Positions 17,001 through 25,519 of a DNA stretch of 64,000 nt are shown here, one piece after another. Position 1 is the first letter of the stretch. Each line of letters starts with the position of its first letter. The stretch comes from a virus. The notes below the pieces were generated by a model, which saw nothing but the letters and a program-made list of their open reading frames with translations, was not told the DNA's origin and did no database searches. Made by a program: the position numbers and the translations under genes. The stretch lies in IMG/VR virus record IMGVR_UViG_3300028867_000005, positions 24,279-88,278 of that record; one strand, given 5' to 3'.

Positions 17001-18661
17001 GCCACACACTAGGGCATGAGGCTGAGCGCCAGATTGCCGGCATGATGAGTGTGGTGGGCAAGAACTTCAAGCCAGGCCAGCCGGTCAAGCTGTGGCAGCC
17101 CACCATGAGCGGCGAGGGCGCCCCGCGCCAGCGCGCCATCAAGCTGCTGGCCGAGAATAAGCGGCTGGCTCTGGCCTTCGGGGTAGGTAGTGGTAAGACG
17201 GCAATCGGACTGGGGGCTTTCTCGCACCTGCACGAAACAGGGAAAGTGAAGCGAGGTATGTACCTTGTGCCAGCCATCGTGCAGGGGCAGTTCAGTTCTG
17301 AGGCCCTGCGTTTCCTGGAGCCTGGAAAGTTCAACTGGCACGCGCAGCCAGGCGCCAGCCGCTCCGAGCGCATTGCTGCCTACAAAAACCCGGAACACCA
17401 TTTTACGGTGATGACACACCAGTCCTTCCGTGACGACATGCTGCACCTGGGCGCAAAGCATGCTGGCGTCACTGAGGGCGACATGCGCGACAAGCTGGCC
17501 GGCATGAGCAAGGCCGAGCGCAAGGACTGGATGCATGGAGTCATGGCCAAGGAAGGCATCAACTACGACTACCTGATGGTGGACGAAGGGCACGACCTAC
17601 TGAACCGGGCCGGCAAGGAAAACTCCGGCATGGCCAATGTGGTCGATTCACTGTCCGACAACACGCCTTACTACGTGAACGCATCCGGCGACCCGGTAAA
17701 AAATGACCCCAGCGAGGCCTTTGATGTGCTGGCCAAGATGGACCCGGCCAGGTATACCGACCGTGAGGCATTCATGCGCCGGTATGGCGCCGACACACTG
17801 GCGTCAAAGGATGAACTGCGCCGTGAAATGGCCCGGTACGTCTACCCCCAAAAGATTGATTCCGGCGTTCAGTCCCATGCCAGCGAGGTAAAAGTGGCGC
17901 TGACCGATGCCCAGCACCAGGCTCTGGCTGAAATGGATAGCAACATCGGCAAGGCCCGGCTGGCGCGCATGGCCGGCAAAGTGGATGTTGACGCCATGAA
18001 GGCGATATCGCCAAAGGCATTTGGGGGTGTACCGGATGACCAGCACGAAGCGCTGGCCCGCGACCTGCAAGCATCTATCGGTATCGTCAAGGACATGGCC
18101 ATCCGCCGCATCATCAATGACCACCCGCAGGGCGCCAAGCTGGAGGCCGTAAGCCAGTACGCCACCCAGCGCAAGGGCAAGCCCGGTGTCGTGTTCGCGC
18201 ACTCGCGCGCGGCCGTCGAGCAGATCAAGCAGCGCCTGGAGGCCGATGGCCACCGGGTAGTGTCGATCACCGGCAGCGACACGGCGGCCGAGAAAGAGCG
18301 CAAGCGCTTGATGTTCAACCCGGAGAGCGGCGAAGCCCAGGCTGATATCCTGGTTGCCAGCGATGCTGCCGCCACAGGCATGAATGTGCAGCGTGGGCAG
18401 TGGCTGTGGCAGCACGATACTCCGCAGACCGCCAAAACCCACGCGCAGCGCCGCGGCCGTATCGACCGTGTTGGCCAGAAAAACGAGGTGGAGCTCGCTG
18501 ACGCCATTGCCGACCATCCGCTCGAGCAGAAGGACCGCACCCGGCTCTCCACGAAGTACGGCCTGCGCGACATGATGACTTCGCCGCTCGATGGTATCGA
18601 CGATACCGGGCTGGCATATTTCCTTCAGCAGCAGCACCAGCAGCAGGGAGCATTACTATGA
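14099..18661 (+). CDS. Second giant DarB-like SF2 helicase, no methylase motif seen
   Basis: About 1520 residues from ATG at 14099 (an earlier in-frame ATG at 14054 lies inside the hairpin; later ATGs near 14141-14153 are also possible). The N-terminus MIIALFKYA is followed by a WITVHPNGK...GGAGGKLN segment typical of phage polyvalent proteins, then long helical regions. The C-terminal helicase has GVGSGKTAIGLG (about 1028), DEGHDLL (about 1161) and QRRGRIDRVGQKNEVEL (about 1449). I see no SAM-binding or NPPF/NPPY motif. Likely ejected with the first helicase. ATGA overlap with the next gene. Confidence 0.8.
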   Translation: MIIALFKYAILPEAMAKAMSLPAGARWITVHPNGKEEKGVPVMIQETASGSGVYHVIGGAGGKLNYLKLRGVKSEKDYQQDVAQKQRDRREAQREQTKKDREQGIAPAKQAAKEAIDFQHKQQQQKFINTVAEAVGWKPEELTFKEDEHPGLSDAALAKARDMHHRALVEKANSIVDSQRQALLADAETREEAGLGGVPLESTSPDKISVADLDPVRTEDKGFGFATNYGERAEAQGLSPEHLKAEAQQLREDKLATMTAPQRKAAIQRGETAKMVKEELQGLRPDIPDVKEPLVDAKKAVELLKAQKALQQVARKAQQAKKELKTATEVKAYVLEVGAEPDEAALNEDLMNDLRTIKTRAFLSEIGRTGADPEAVLGKHLGIGAFNSVNALALAAGGDALVDRSVVDVLGVAGAAQVLARRLKTDLSPDEYEKVTDGMQAFHLHHYLSATDDALKEARDLQDEAKDIVLGAAATGDDFAAAQELNRRKGEALRTANAILGRTLGEMEANAALVVALKQGAKNQVQVPLGTLSPEAAIKQVRAIGLQRGDYTLTAVGNERFLTVNGEGMDRLAKPVDRASLQQVRRNLSIMKGALDEDDWLPKGFASRPDLAMSVKPGTAPTLAKPFDAAGPDLEQSLQDYIGGRAADGDLPSAILADVQSADFFQRVGPERAEQYRQALDAIAPLKDAEGKQQTAESLAPAFDKMADAFVDKHYGSARSPLNKQRINVDQTSVEALHRALAAEPAGVPAYKEVGELTPQDQGALRDFFYSHVAKEEPGAAAARKELETHAADEPEKETVDMFGDSAINPDWQTWSQRGDELKAQADAGLNWSKYVQGMRSPEHAYSAIQDLVRSKIGKGFADAHNRLRPESPIKLGKTTVRNNRAHLDTVDPAALEARMQKERELVDTLRERNQERYAAGSVADKLDAAREEQAAFEQSQMGFFSSEPLAAQDGGSPADTPLGADERHTLGHEAERQIAGMMSVVGKNFKPGQPVKLWQPTMSGEGAPRQRAIKLLAENKRLALAFGVGSGKTAIGLGAFSHLHETGKVKRGMYLVPAIVQGQFSSEALRFLEPGKFNWHAQPGASRSERIAAYKNPEHHFTVMTHQSFRDDMLHLGAKHAGVTEGDMRDKLAGMSKAERKDWMHGVMAKEGINYDYLMVDEGHDLLNRAGKENSGMANVVDSLSDNTPYYVNASGDPVKNDPSEAFDVLAKMDPARYTDREAFMRRYGADTLASKDELRREMARYVYPQKIDSGVQSHASEVKVALTDAQHQALAEMDSNIGKARLARMAGKVDVDAMKAISPKAFGGVPDDQHEALARDLQASIGIVKDMAIRRIINDHPQGAKLEAVSQYATQRKGKPGVVFAHSRAAVEQIKQRLEADGHRVVSITGSDTAAEKERKRLMFNPESGEAQADILVASDAAATGMNVQRGQWLWQHDTPQTAKTHAQRRGRIDRVGQKNEVELADAIADHPLEQKDRTRLSTKYGLRDMMTSPLDGIDDTGLAYFLQQQHQQQGALL

Positions 18662-18933
18662 ATCACGAAAACATGACCGCAGGCATCCGCGAGCAGATAG
18701 GCGCCGTCACCGGGCAGCAGAGCATGACCCGCAGGACAGGCCAAGCCATCCTGGATGGCGCTACCCAGCGCCTGGCGCAGGTACAAGAGCTGCTGGTGGG
18801 GCTGGCGCCTACATCGATCACAAATGCGGAGCATGGGCTCCAGTACAAGGCGTTGACGCTGGAGAAGGCCCGGCTTCAGTCGGTGATTCAGTCAGCCAAG
18901 GCTGATTTGGGGGTAACCGCGCAGGCTTCGTGA
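18658..18933 (+). CDS. Small helical protein after the giant helicases
   Basis: 91 residues, ATGA-coupled to the second giant helicase. The sequence is alanine- and glutamine-rich and predicted helical throughout, with no cysteines or membrane segment. Family not recognised. It ends the ejected-protein cluster before the fibre genes. Confidence 0.6.
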   Translation: MNHENMTAGIREQIGAVTGQQSMTRRTGQAILDGATQRLAQVQELLVGLAPTSITNAEHGLQYKALTLEKARLQSVIQSAKADLGVTAQAS

Positions 18934-18959
18934 CTGCAAAATGATGGGATTGGGATAAT
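18930..18959 (+). promoter_or_regulatory. Possible promoter before fibre genes
   Basis: GTGACT (18930-18935), an 18-base gap and GATAAT (18954-18959) give a moderate sigma70-like match just upstream of the fibre gene block, overlapping the end of the previous gene. A coincidental match is quite possible. Confidence 0.25.
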
Positions 18960-19009
18960 CATGCCTGCCAGTTTCACGGTAGCCGCCCCGCGACCATCTG
19001 GAGATGCCT

Positions 19010-19336
19010 GTGGATCCGCAAATCATCTGCCATAAACGGGGTAGCGCCTTCGTCTTCCAGGCTACCTATTCAGTCAGTAATGTGCCCGTCAACCTGGATG
19101 GGTATGTCATTACGTCGCAAATCCGTGACTCCGAAGGCAACTTGGTTGCTGATCTGGTAGTCACGATGGCTGATCAGGGGACGGCGCCCGGCCAGTATTC
19201 GATCAACTGCGACGACACCACAGAATGGACTCTGGGGGATCTCCGCTGGGATATCCGCTATTTGTCCGATTCGCGCCCGGTTATCACTGAAACCCTGATA
19301 ATCCGCCTGGTGCGGCAGGTTACTGAAGCGACATGA
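19010..19336 (+). CDS. Small structural protein, possible Ig-like/BppU-like fold
   Basis: About 108 residues. GTG at 19010 is preferred over ATG at 19004 because GGAG (19000-19003) abuts the ATG but is correctly spaced from the GTG. The product is beta-rich, with FVFQATYSVSNVPVNLDGY and a late WTLGDLRWDIRYLSDSRPV. This resembles the N-terminal domains of baseplate upper proteins and head or tail accessory proteins that supply attachment sites. Function inferred from fold-like pattern and neighbours. Confidence 0.55.
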   Translation: MDPQIICHKRGSAFVFQATYSVSNVPVNLDGYVITSQIRDSEGNLVADLVVTMADQGTAPGQYSINCDDTTEWTLGDLRWDIRYLSDSRPVITETLIIRLVRQVTEAT

Positions 19337-19893
19337 CCACCACCCTGAAGTCGATTGTTGGAAAGACGACGCTGGCGCCGGCCGATGGTGGGCCAAAGCT
19401 TGTGCTTCAGTCCGCAGTGTTCGGGCCTCGCGGCCTTCCTGGTGTCAGCATTACCAATGTGGTCGTACGCGATGACGAACACCTGATTGTTTCCCTGAGC
19501 AATGGCAATCAGATTGACGCAGGTGTCACCTACACAAACCCCATGCTGCCCAAGCAGCCGTGGAGCATCGGCCCCGATCTTCCCGGCGGCTACGTCAACG
19601 GCAACCGCTTTATTCCTGATGGCGATTTCGACTGGACGCAGCCCGATGCCACTGTGCAGCACGTTTATGCCGGCGACACCTGCGAGGTGCGCATTGATGG
19701 CGCCAATGTGTGGCTGGACGTAACGTATCCGCCGGCCAGCGTGGATAAGCGCGTAGCCATTGAGGCCGCGCGTGCTGAAGCGGCTGAAGCCGCGCTTGCC
19801 GAACAATTAGCCACTGAGGCCGCGCGTGCTGAAGCGGCTGAAGCCGCGCTTGCCGAACAATCCATTATTAACGCATTGATTTTTGGAGGCTAA
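19333..19893 (+). CDS. Fibre-associated protein with C-terminal tandem coiled-coil repeat
   Basis: 186 residues, ATGA-coupled to the gene before. The N-terminal 140 residues are beta-rich and contain FGPRGLPGVSITNV. The C-terminus has two 18-residue copies of EAARAEAAEAALAEQ plus spacer, a trimeric coiled-coil pattern typical of fibre shafts, then a hydrophobic IINALIFGG end. Probably a short fibre or a connector for the large repeat protein encoded next. Confidence 0.6.
   Translation: MTTTLKSIVGKTTLAPADGGPKLVLQSAVFGPRGLPGVSITNVVVRDDEHLIVSLSNGNQIDAGVTYTNPMLPKQPWSIGPDLPGGYVNGNRFIPDGDFDWTQPDATVQHVYAGDTCEVRIDGANVWLDVTYPPASVDKRVAIEAARAEAAEAALAEQLATEAARAEAAEAALAEQSIINALIFGG
19758..19865 (+). repeat. 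54-bp tandem repeat, two copies, in frame
   Basis: GAGGCCGCGCGTGCTGAAGC begins at 19762 and again at 19816, a 54-base period (18 codons). The copies are almost identical in DNA, indicating recent duplication within the coiled-coil part of the fibre-associated gene. Confidence 0.85.
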
Positions 19894-19898
19894 TCCTG

Positions 19899-22800
19899 AT
19901 GAGCAAGACCATGTTGGGGACGTACCCTTTCAACGCATCTGCCAAGACTGTAGACCTGTCGAGCATCCCGGACTATACCTTTCAACAGTTGCGGCTCATC
20001 TACAACCTGACGGTACGGCTCCCCATTTACGTCAATACCAGCAGCACTTTCACGGGGTCGATGGATGGCGGCTCGCTGGTTTTCGACGCCAGCAATGCTG
20101 GAATGCAAAACACAGACGAACTGGAAATTATCTATGATGACCAGTCGGCACAGCCCGTATCTGTCACGAATCCCCCCGCTGACTATCCCTCGACCGAGAC
20201 TGTTGCCGCAATTGCAGAGACGAACACCGCAATTGCCAATTTGCAGACAGTGCTCAGCGAATTTTCTGCTAATCTTGCTGAGGTCACGAAGAATGTTGCC
20301 GTCACGTTAAACGGGCGTGCAACTACGGGTACTGGCGCCGTGGTATCAACTGACGGGAGTACGGTAACGTGGCCGCTTACCGGCGCATTGCTTAATGCGG
20401 TGCAGATGAGTAACACGCTCATCACTCCTGACCAGGGGCCAGTATTCATTGCTGTGAGTTGGCCGGCTGGCACGGAGCCGGAGTATGGCGAGTTTCAGTC
20501 CGTTCTCGCAGGATTCGTCGCTGCATATTATGATCCTGATCAAGTTGTCTCTAACGGGCTGTCAGGAGGCGCGCTGCCTTTAGCTACCGCGCAGGGTACT
20601 GTTGCTATTAGCCTGCCCCATTCTGTTGAATTCAATAATGGGTCTGGTAGCACCTACGCAGCTGACTATGACTTCGGTCCCGAGTGGGTCGTATTCATCG
20701 GCTACAATCCTGTCAATGGTCAAGTATTTATCCGTTCAGTGAAAGGCAGCCACATCACGAATGCCGGGCCGTTTAATACTGGTCTAACGGGCCTGCCTGT
20801 GCAGGCGTTTATCGGCGTGAGCATGTCCAGTTCGACGCCGGCCAATGCCGGGCTACAACTGCTGTCAAATGCCGGGCTTGCCGCTATTGCCGCATCATGG
20901 GGCGATTATTACTATGCGTGGCCAGGTTATACAAATGTAGCTGACCCTGACTTTCAGTTGCTGACCTATGACTATGAAACGCACGATGCGCTTGAGAGCA
21001 TTGAAACAGCGCTGACAACAGCAGTATCAAAGCTTTCGACCATCGCCACTAATTTGCCCGCCAAAGGGAGCGCTAATTCGGCCGCATCAATGCCCGTCAC
21101 TATCGCCACAGATGATGCGCAATGGGGTACTGACGGCACCGGCATTACGCAGCCAACCGGCGGCAGTGGGGCACGTGGCTGGTGGAGTGGGATCTACTCA
21201 CAGGCTCTGGCCATAGTCGCCAGCCTCGGCGGCGATGGGGCTGGCGAGTCTCCGGCGAACGGTACCGGCGTGCGCGGCTGGTTGCGATCCATTTATGATC
21301 GCTTGACGGCTGGCATCGGCCTCAATGCGGGCACCAATATTATCGGCAAGGTCGGCATTGACCAGACGACTCCGGGCACGACCAATGGCGTTGTCGTCAA
21401 TAATTCCGCCCTGCCTGCCGGCGCAGCTACCGATACTTCCGTGCAGGCCATCACAACCAGCCTCGGCACAAAGGCGGACTCGGCTGCATCGACTGACACT
21501 GGTACATTCAGCCTGATAGCCCTCACAAAGCGGCTGCTGACAAAAATTCCCGTGCTTGGCGCAGCAGCCACAGCCAGCAGTATGCCGACTACAGTCGCTA
21601 CTGACGATGCGCAATGGGGTACTGACGGCACCGGCATTACGCAGCCTGCCGGCGGCAGTGGGGCACGTGGCTGGTGGAGTGGGATCTACTCACAGGCTCT
21701 GGCCATAGTCGCCAGCCTCGGCGGCGATGGGGCTGGCGAGTCTCCGGCGAACGGTACCGGCGTGCGCGGCTGGTTGCGATCCATTTATGATCGCTTGACG
21801 GCTGGCATCGGCCTCAATGCGGGCACCAATATTATCGGCAAGGTCGGCATTGACCAGACGACTCCGGGCACGACCAATGGCGTTGTCGTCAATAATTCCG
21901 CCCTGCCTGCCGGCGCAGCTACCGATACTTCCGTGCAGGCCATCACAACCAGCCTCGGCACAAAGGCGGACTCGGCTGCATCGACTGACACTGGTACATT
22001 CAGCCTGATAGCCCTCACAAAGCGGCTGCTGACAAAAATTCCCGTGCTTGGCGCAGCAGCCACAGCCAGCAGTATGCCGACTACAGTCGCTACTGACGAT
22101 GCGCAATGGGGTACTGACGGCACCGGCATTACGCAGCCTGCCGGCGGCACCGGCATCCGGGGGTGGCTGAGCGGGATTTTTAACCTGCAAAACAGCACTG
22201 TCAGCGGCGGCCGAGTGCAGACACGCGCACTCACAGCGGCTACCGACACCGTGACTATTGTGGCTTCAGACACGACGCCCAGCACCCAGACCATTACAGC
22301 GGCCGATGCTGCAACAACATCCGCCACAGGACAGGGCAGCCAAATCATCTACACCGGCACACCGACAGCAAACAGCGTCGCGCAGTTCACGCTGGCTGGC
22401 CAGCAGACGGTCGGCCTTCAGCTTACAGGGGTCGTCGCAGGTAATCTGTACCAGGTCGAAGTCAGTATTGATGGCACCAACTGGTATCTACGCACGCTAA
22501 CCCTAAGCGCCATAACCTGGGCCAACATTTCCGCGAATTGCCTGGGATCGGTCAATGTCGCCGGTATGAAATATCTGCGCGTCCGGTGCACGACGTATGT
22601 CAGCGGGACGGCAACCGTGGCACTGACAGAAAGCCTGAATGAAAGCAATATTACGGTCAGCGCACCGGCAGACATCGTCTATCCGACAGCATCAATCACC
22701 GCTACCGGGTTTTATTTGTTTCCTGTTCCGCAGGGCTATCAGTCCGCGCAGTTTTCTATCTATGGCACTTTCTCTGCCACGATGACATTCGTCGGGACTG

Positions 22801-23549
22801 TAGATAGTGCTGGCGTCACTGCGTTTTCAGCGGGGGCCATCCTCACCAATGCGGTGTCCTCGACGGGGGGAACGAGCAGCACGACCGGCGCCGGCAACTT
22901 TGAGCTTGCTATTCCAGTTGGGTCGAAGTATGTCGGCGTGCTCGTTACTGCATACGCCTCTGGCACTGTCAGTCTCAGTGTTTCTTTGAGCACGAGAGCC
23001 GCTCGCGTGTATTCCACAGGCAGTTCTGTCAGCGTGACTTCCGCTACTGGCGGCATCCTCGGCCTGACAGGCACCGCCTCGGACGGCATGTCCATCAGCA
23101 CGTCCGCCCTGAATGTTGCGCAGCAGATGAGCTACAACGGGTCGAATTATGACCGCCTGCGCAACAACACCAGCGGCACGATTACCGCGAGTGGTGCGAT
23201 CACGTCGTCGGCCGGCTCAACCGCGCAGACCAATTACAATGCCAAGGGCGTCATTGTCACTCTGAACATCACCGCGTATTCCGGCACGTCGCCCACGATT
23301 ACCCTGCAGTTGCAGACGCAAGACGCGGCCGGCAACTGGGTCAACATCCCTGGCGCGGCTACCGCGACTATCTCAGCAGCCAATGGCAGCTACGTGCTGG
23401 TCCTTTATCCAGGCATCGCCGCCTATTCCACCTCGCCGGGGTGGGCTGTAAGCGGGGCCTTGCCGCGCAACTGGCGTGTGTACAGCACGATTGGAGGCAG
23501 CGGTTCTCCGTCGATAACCTGCTCGCTTGGTTACAACTACATTCTGTGA
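19899..23549 (+). CDS. Large repetitive fibre or head-decoration protein
   Basis: 1216 residues, ribosome site GGAGG. Residues 1-90 are a small beta-rich domain; 95-135 look coiled coil. From about residue 406 there is a 164-residue unit (DDAQWGTDGTGITQP..., GVRGWLRSIYDRL..., ALTKRLLTKIPVLG) present twice in near-identical DNA, plus the start of a third. Residues 740-1216 are Ser/Thr/Gly-rich beta domains of the kind found in virion surface proteins. It is encoded beside the capsid genes and far from the baseplate, so a head fibre is as likely as a tail fibre. Confidence 0.7.
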   Translation: MSKTMLGTYPFNASAKTVDLSSIPDYTFQQLRLIYNLTVRLPIYVNTSSTFTGSMDGGSLVFDASNAGMQNTDELEIIYDDQSAQPVSVTNPPADYPSTETVAAIAETNTAIANLQTVLSEFSANLAEVTKNVAVTLNGRATTGTGAVVSTDGSTVTWPLTGALLNAVQMSNTLITPDQGPVFIAVSWPAGTEPEYGEFQSVLAGFVAAYYDPDQVVSNGLSGGALPLATAQGTVAISLPHSVEFNNGSGSTYAADYDFGPEWVVFIGYNPVNGQVFIRSVKGSHITNAGPFNTGLTGLPVQAFIGVSMSSSTPANAGLQLLSNAGLAAIAASWGDYYYAWPGYTNVADPDFQLLTYDYETHDALESIETALTTAVSKLSTIATNLPAKGSANSAASMPVTIATDDAQWGTDGTGITQPTGGSGARGWWSGIYSQALAIVASLGGDGAGESPANGTGVRGWLRSIYDRLTAGIGLNAGTNIIGKVGIDQTTPGTTNGVVVNNSALPAGAATDTSVQAITTSLGTKADSAASTDTGTFSLIALTKRLLTKIPVLGAAATASSMPTTVATDDAQWGTDGTGITQPAGGSGARGWWSGIYSQALAIVASLGGDGAGESPANGTGVRGWLRSIYDRLTAGIGLNAGTNIIGKVGIDQTTPGTTNGVVVNNSALPAGAATDTSVQAITTSLGTKADSAASTDTGTFSLIALTKRLLTKIPVLGAAATASSMPTTVATDDAQWGTDGTGITQPAGGTGIRGWLSGIFNLQNSTVSGGRVQTRALTAATDTVTIVASDTTPSTQTITAADAATTSATGQGSQIIYTGTPTANSVAQFTLAGQQTVGLQLTGVVAGNLYQVEVSIDGTNWYLRTLTLSAITWANISANCLGSVNVAGMKYLRVRCTTYVSGTATVALTESLNESNITVSAPADIVYPTASITATGFYLFPVPQGYQSAQFSIYGTFSATMTFVGTVDSAGVTAFSAGAILTNAVSSTGGTSSTTGAGNFELAIPVGSKYVGVLVTAYASGTVSLSVSLSTRAARVYSTGSSVSVTSATGGILGLTGTASDGMSISTSALNVAQQMSYNGSNYDRLRNNTSGTITASGAITSSAGSTAQTNYNAKGVIVTLNITAYSGTSPTITLQLQTQDAAGNWVNIPGAATATISAANGSYVLVLYPGIAAYSTSPGWAVSGALPRNWRVYSTIGGSGSPSITCSLGYNYIL
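21114..22140 (+). repeat. 492-bp direct tandem duplication inside fibre gene
   Basis: GATGCGCAATGGGGTACTGA occurs at 21114, 21606 and 22098, a 492-base period. The first and second full units are nearly identical base for base, differing for example at CCAACCGG versus CCTGCCGG. The third copy diverges after about 45 bases. The period is 164 codons, so the frame is kept. Confidence 0.9.
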
Positions 23550-23556
23550 GGCCTAC

Positions 23557-23763
23557 ATGATCCTGACCGCCGTTTGTCAGTTTACGTACACCGACCCTGT
23601 GTCCGGCGACACCCAGCAAATCGCGCAGGGGCAGCAAATTGCGGACGACACAATGACCACGAATATCGTCGCGAATTACGTCAATGTGGCAGACCCGAAT
23701 AATCCCGGATCGACAATCCAGATCGACAACGTGATGCGCACCTACGTCGTTGTCAGCGGTTAA
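23557..23763 (+). CDS. Small structural protein
   Basis: 68 residues from ATG at 23557, with GAGG seven bases upstream; a longer frame overlapping the fibre gene lacks a site. The product is beta-rich (ILTAVCQFTYTDPVSGDTQQ) with a late VMRTYVVVSG strand. Probably a capsid or fibre accessory. Not recognised as a family. Confidence 0.6.
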   Translation: MILTAVCQFTYTDPVSGDTQQIAQGQQIADDTMTTNIVANYVNVADPNNPGSTIQIDNVMRTYVVVSG

Positions 23764-23862
23764 ATTTTTGGCGTAGCGTGGGCAGCCTGAACGAGATGTC
23801 CACCTGATTCCTTTAAACCTTTCGGGACTCCAGAATAGGCCTATCACGGATGTAGGCCTCCT

Positions 23863-24762
23863 ATGCAAGACCACGGTGCAGATAGCGGCTTTCTCAGCGT
23901 AACCGACATGCTCAAATCCACCCCCGTTATGGAGGGTGGTATCCGCTACGTCTACATCGAGGCCAGCAATGAGCACCTGGACTACCAGAACGAGGTCATT
24001 CTCGCTGAGGCCCTGGGCAACAGCGCTGACTACTATCTCAAATTTGGCAATCTGGACATCGACCACTTCACTCAGATTGGAGCCAAGCTCGGCATTCCAA
24101 ACTACTCCTACTATGAAATTGGCCGGCCAGAAGAGGTCAAGGTAAAGGACGGCAAAACCTTCGTGAAGGGCCGTATCTTCACCGGCGAAGGCCCTGCAGC
24201 CGAACAGGCAAATGCCTTTTGGGCGTCCATCACCACTCTGAATCCTCCCCAGCGCTGGTATCCATCCGTTGGCGGCGTCGTCGAGGAACGGGAAGAAGGT
24301 ATAGACCCTTCGACCAAAGCCAAGAGAGTGATCGTGCGCAAGGTGCGCTGGACAAACATAGGCTTCAGCAAGACCCCGGTGAACCTGAATGTCCCGTGCG
24401 TGGCCACAGTCCCGTTCGGTGTGCTGGCCAAATCGCTGATGGCCGGCTCCGCAAAACACTTCGGTATCGACCTGACCAAAGCGCTCGAGGCTGGCTACGG
24501 CACTGATTCAGCATCCCTTTCCGGCGGCGCAGCTCTGCGCAAACAGTCCCTGTATGGCAAGACAATCAACTACTGGGACTTCCGCGAGGGGTTAGCAAAA
24601 AATTTACGGGACAATAAAGTCGGACCTAATCCGGGCGCCGAAGACCTGTGTGGCCATGCGATGGCTACCTATGGTTTGTCCAAGGCAGATGCCGCGGAAT
24701 ATATCGAGCGGTTTATGGGCGACCTGAAAACCGGAATGAAAAGCACACGGAGCAAGAAATGA
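23863..24762 (+). CDS. Prohead maturation protease with MCP-like C-terminal segment
   Basis: 299 residues. NEHLDYQNEVILAEAL resembles the opening strand of phage prohead proteases. The candidate catalytic residues are His68 in DIDHF and Ser135 in YPSVGG, followed by a TPVNLNVPC segment. Residues 206-230, KALEAGYGTDSASLSGGAAL and on, repeat at 20 of 25 positions a segment near the N-terminus of the MCP. It is followed directly (ATGA) by the scaffold and then the MCP, the usual order. Function: cleavage of scaffold and capsid N-termini during head maturation. Confidence 0.75.
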   Translation: MQDHGADSGFLSVTDMLKSTPVMEGGIRYVYIEASNEHLDYQNEVILAEALGNSADYYLKFGNLDIDHFTQIGAKLGIPNYSYYEIGRPEEVKVKDGKTFVKGRIFTGEGPAAEQANAFWASITTLNPPQRWYPSVGGVVEEREEGIDPSTKAKRVIVRKVRWTNIGFSKTPVNLNVPCVATVPFGVLAKSLMAGSAKHFGIDLTKALEAGYGTDSASLSGGAALRKQSLYGKTINYWDFREGLAKNLRDNKVGPNPGAEDLCGHAMATYGLSKADAAEYIERFMGDLKTGMKSTRSKK

Positions 24763-25478
24763 GCGAATTTACCAAGCTGCTGGGCGAGTTGAAGGCTGAA
24801 ACTGAAGCCCTGACCAAGGCGCTCCCCTCCGGCGAAAGCAATGCCGAAGACAAGACCGTCGCCGCTGCTGCTGCCGATGGCGCCGCTACCAGTGCTGCCG
24901 CCGCCAAGCCTGGCGAGAAGCCCGGTGCCGAAGGCGATGAAAACCCTCCCTCTGCCACCGCCGATGGCGATGACGATGACCTCACCATGGGCAAGTCCAT
25001 GCAGGCCATTATCGACGGCAAGACCGTTGATGTGGTCGATGGTACTGAAATGGTCAAGGCTCTCAACTCCAAGGTGCTGGCTGCCCAGGCTGACCTGGTG
25101 GCTGTAATGCCTGTCCTTCAGGCCCAGGCCAATCTGCTCAAGGCGCAGAACGCCACCATCGCTACCCTGACCGGCCGCGTCGGCGATATGCAGAAGGCGC
25201 TGAATGCATACGCCAACGGCGGTGCTGGCCGTCGCACTGCGCTGACTTCCGCCGCTCCTGCTGCTGACGGTGGTGCTGCCGCTGCTGCCTCCAGTGGTGG
25301 CGTCGATATGACCAAGGCCCTGGGCGGCCTGTCGGGCAAGGATTTTCTGGCCAAGTCGCTGGATGCCATGAAGGCCGGCAAGATTTCCGGGGACCAGCTG
25401 CGTATGGCTGAAACCACCCTCAATCATGGCCAGCCCATGAATCCCGAGTTCGTCAAGCTGGTGCTTGGCGCGAAGTAA
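24759..25478 (+). CDS. Capsid scaffold protein
   Basis: 239 residues from ATG at 24759, overlapping the protease stop. Very rich in Ala, Lys, Glu and Asp, with an acidic DGDDDD stretch, a central coiled coil (about 100-145) and no cysteines, as expected for a scaffolding protein that is later degraded. The position between protease and MCP supports this. It has no signature motif, so the call rests on composition and context. Confidence 0.7.
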   Translation: MSEFTKLLGELKAETEALTKALPSGESNAEDKTVAAAAADGAATSAAAAKPGEKPGAEGDENPPSATADGDDDDLTMGKSMQAIIDGKTVDVVDGTEMVKALNSKVLAAQADLVAVMPVLQAQANLLKAQNATIATLTGRVGDMQKALNAYANGGAGRRTALTSAAPAADGGAAAAASSGGVDMTKALGGLSGKDFLAKSLDAMKAGKISGDQLRMAETTLNHGQPMNPEFVKLVLGAK

Positions 25479-25519
25479 GCGGTACTGGCAAACATTGCAA
25501 TAACAGGAGTTTAAATAGC

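Noticed and set aside
19758-22140. CRISPR-like array
   Set aside because: The repeats are long (54 and 492 bp), tandem without spacers and in frame with coding sequence.
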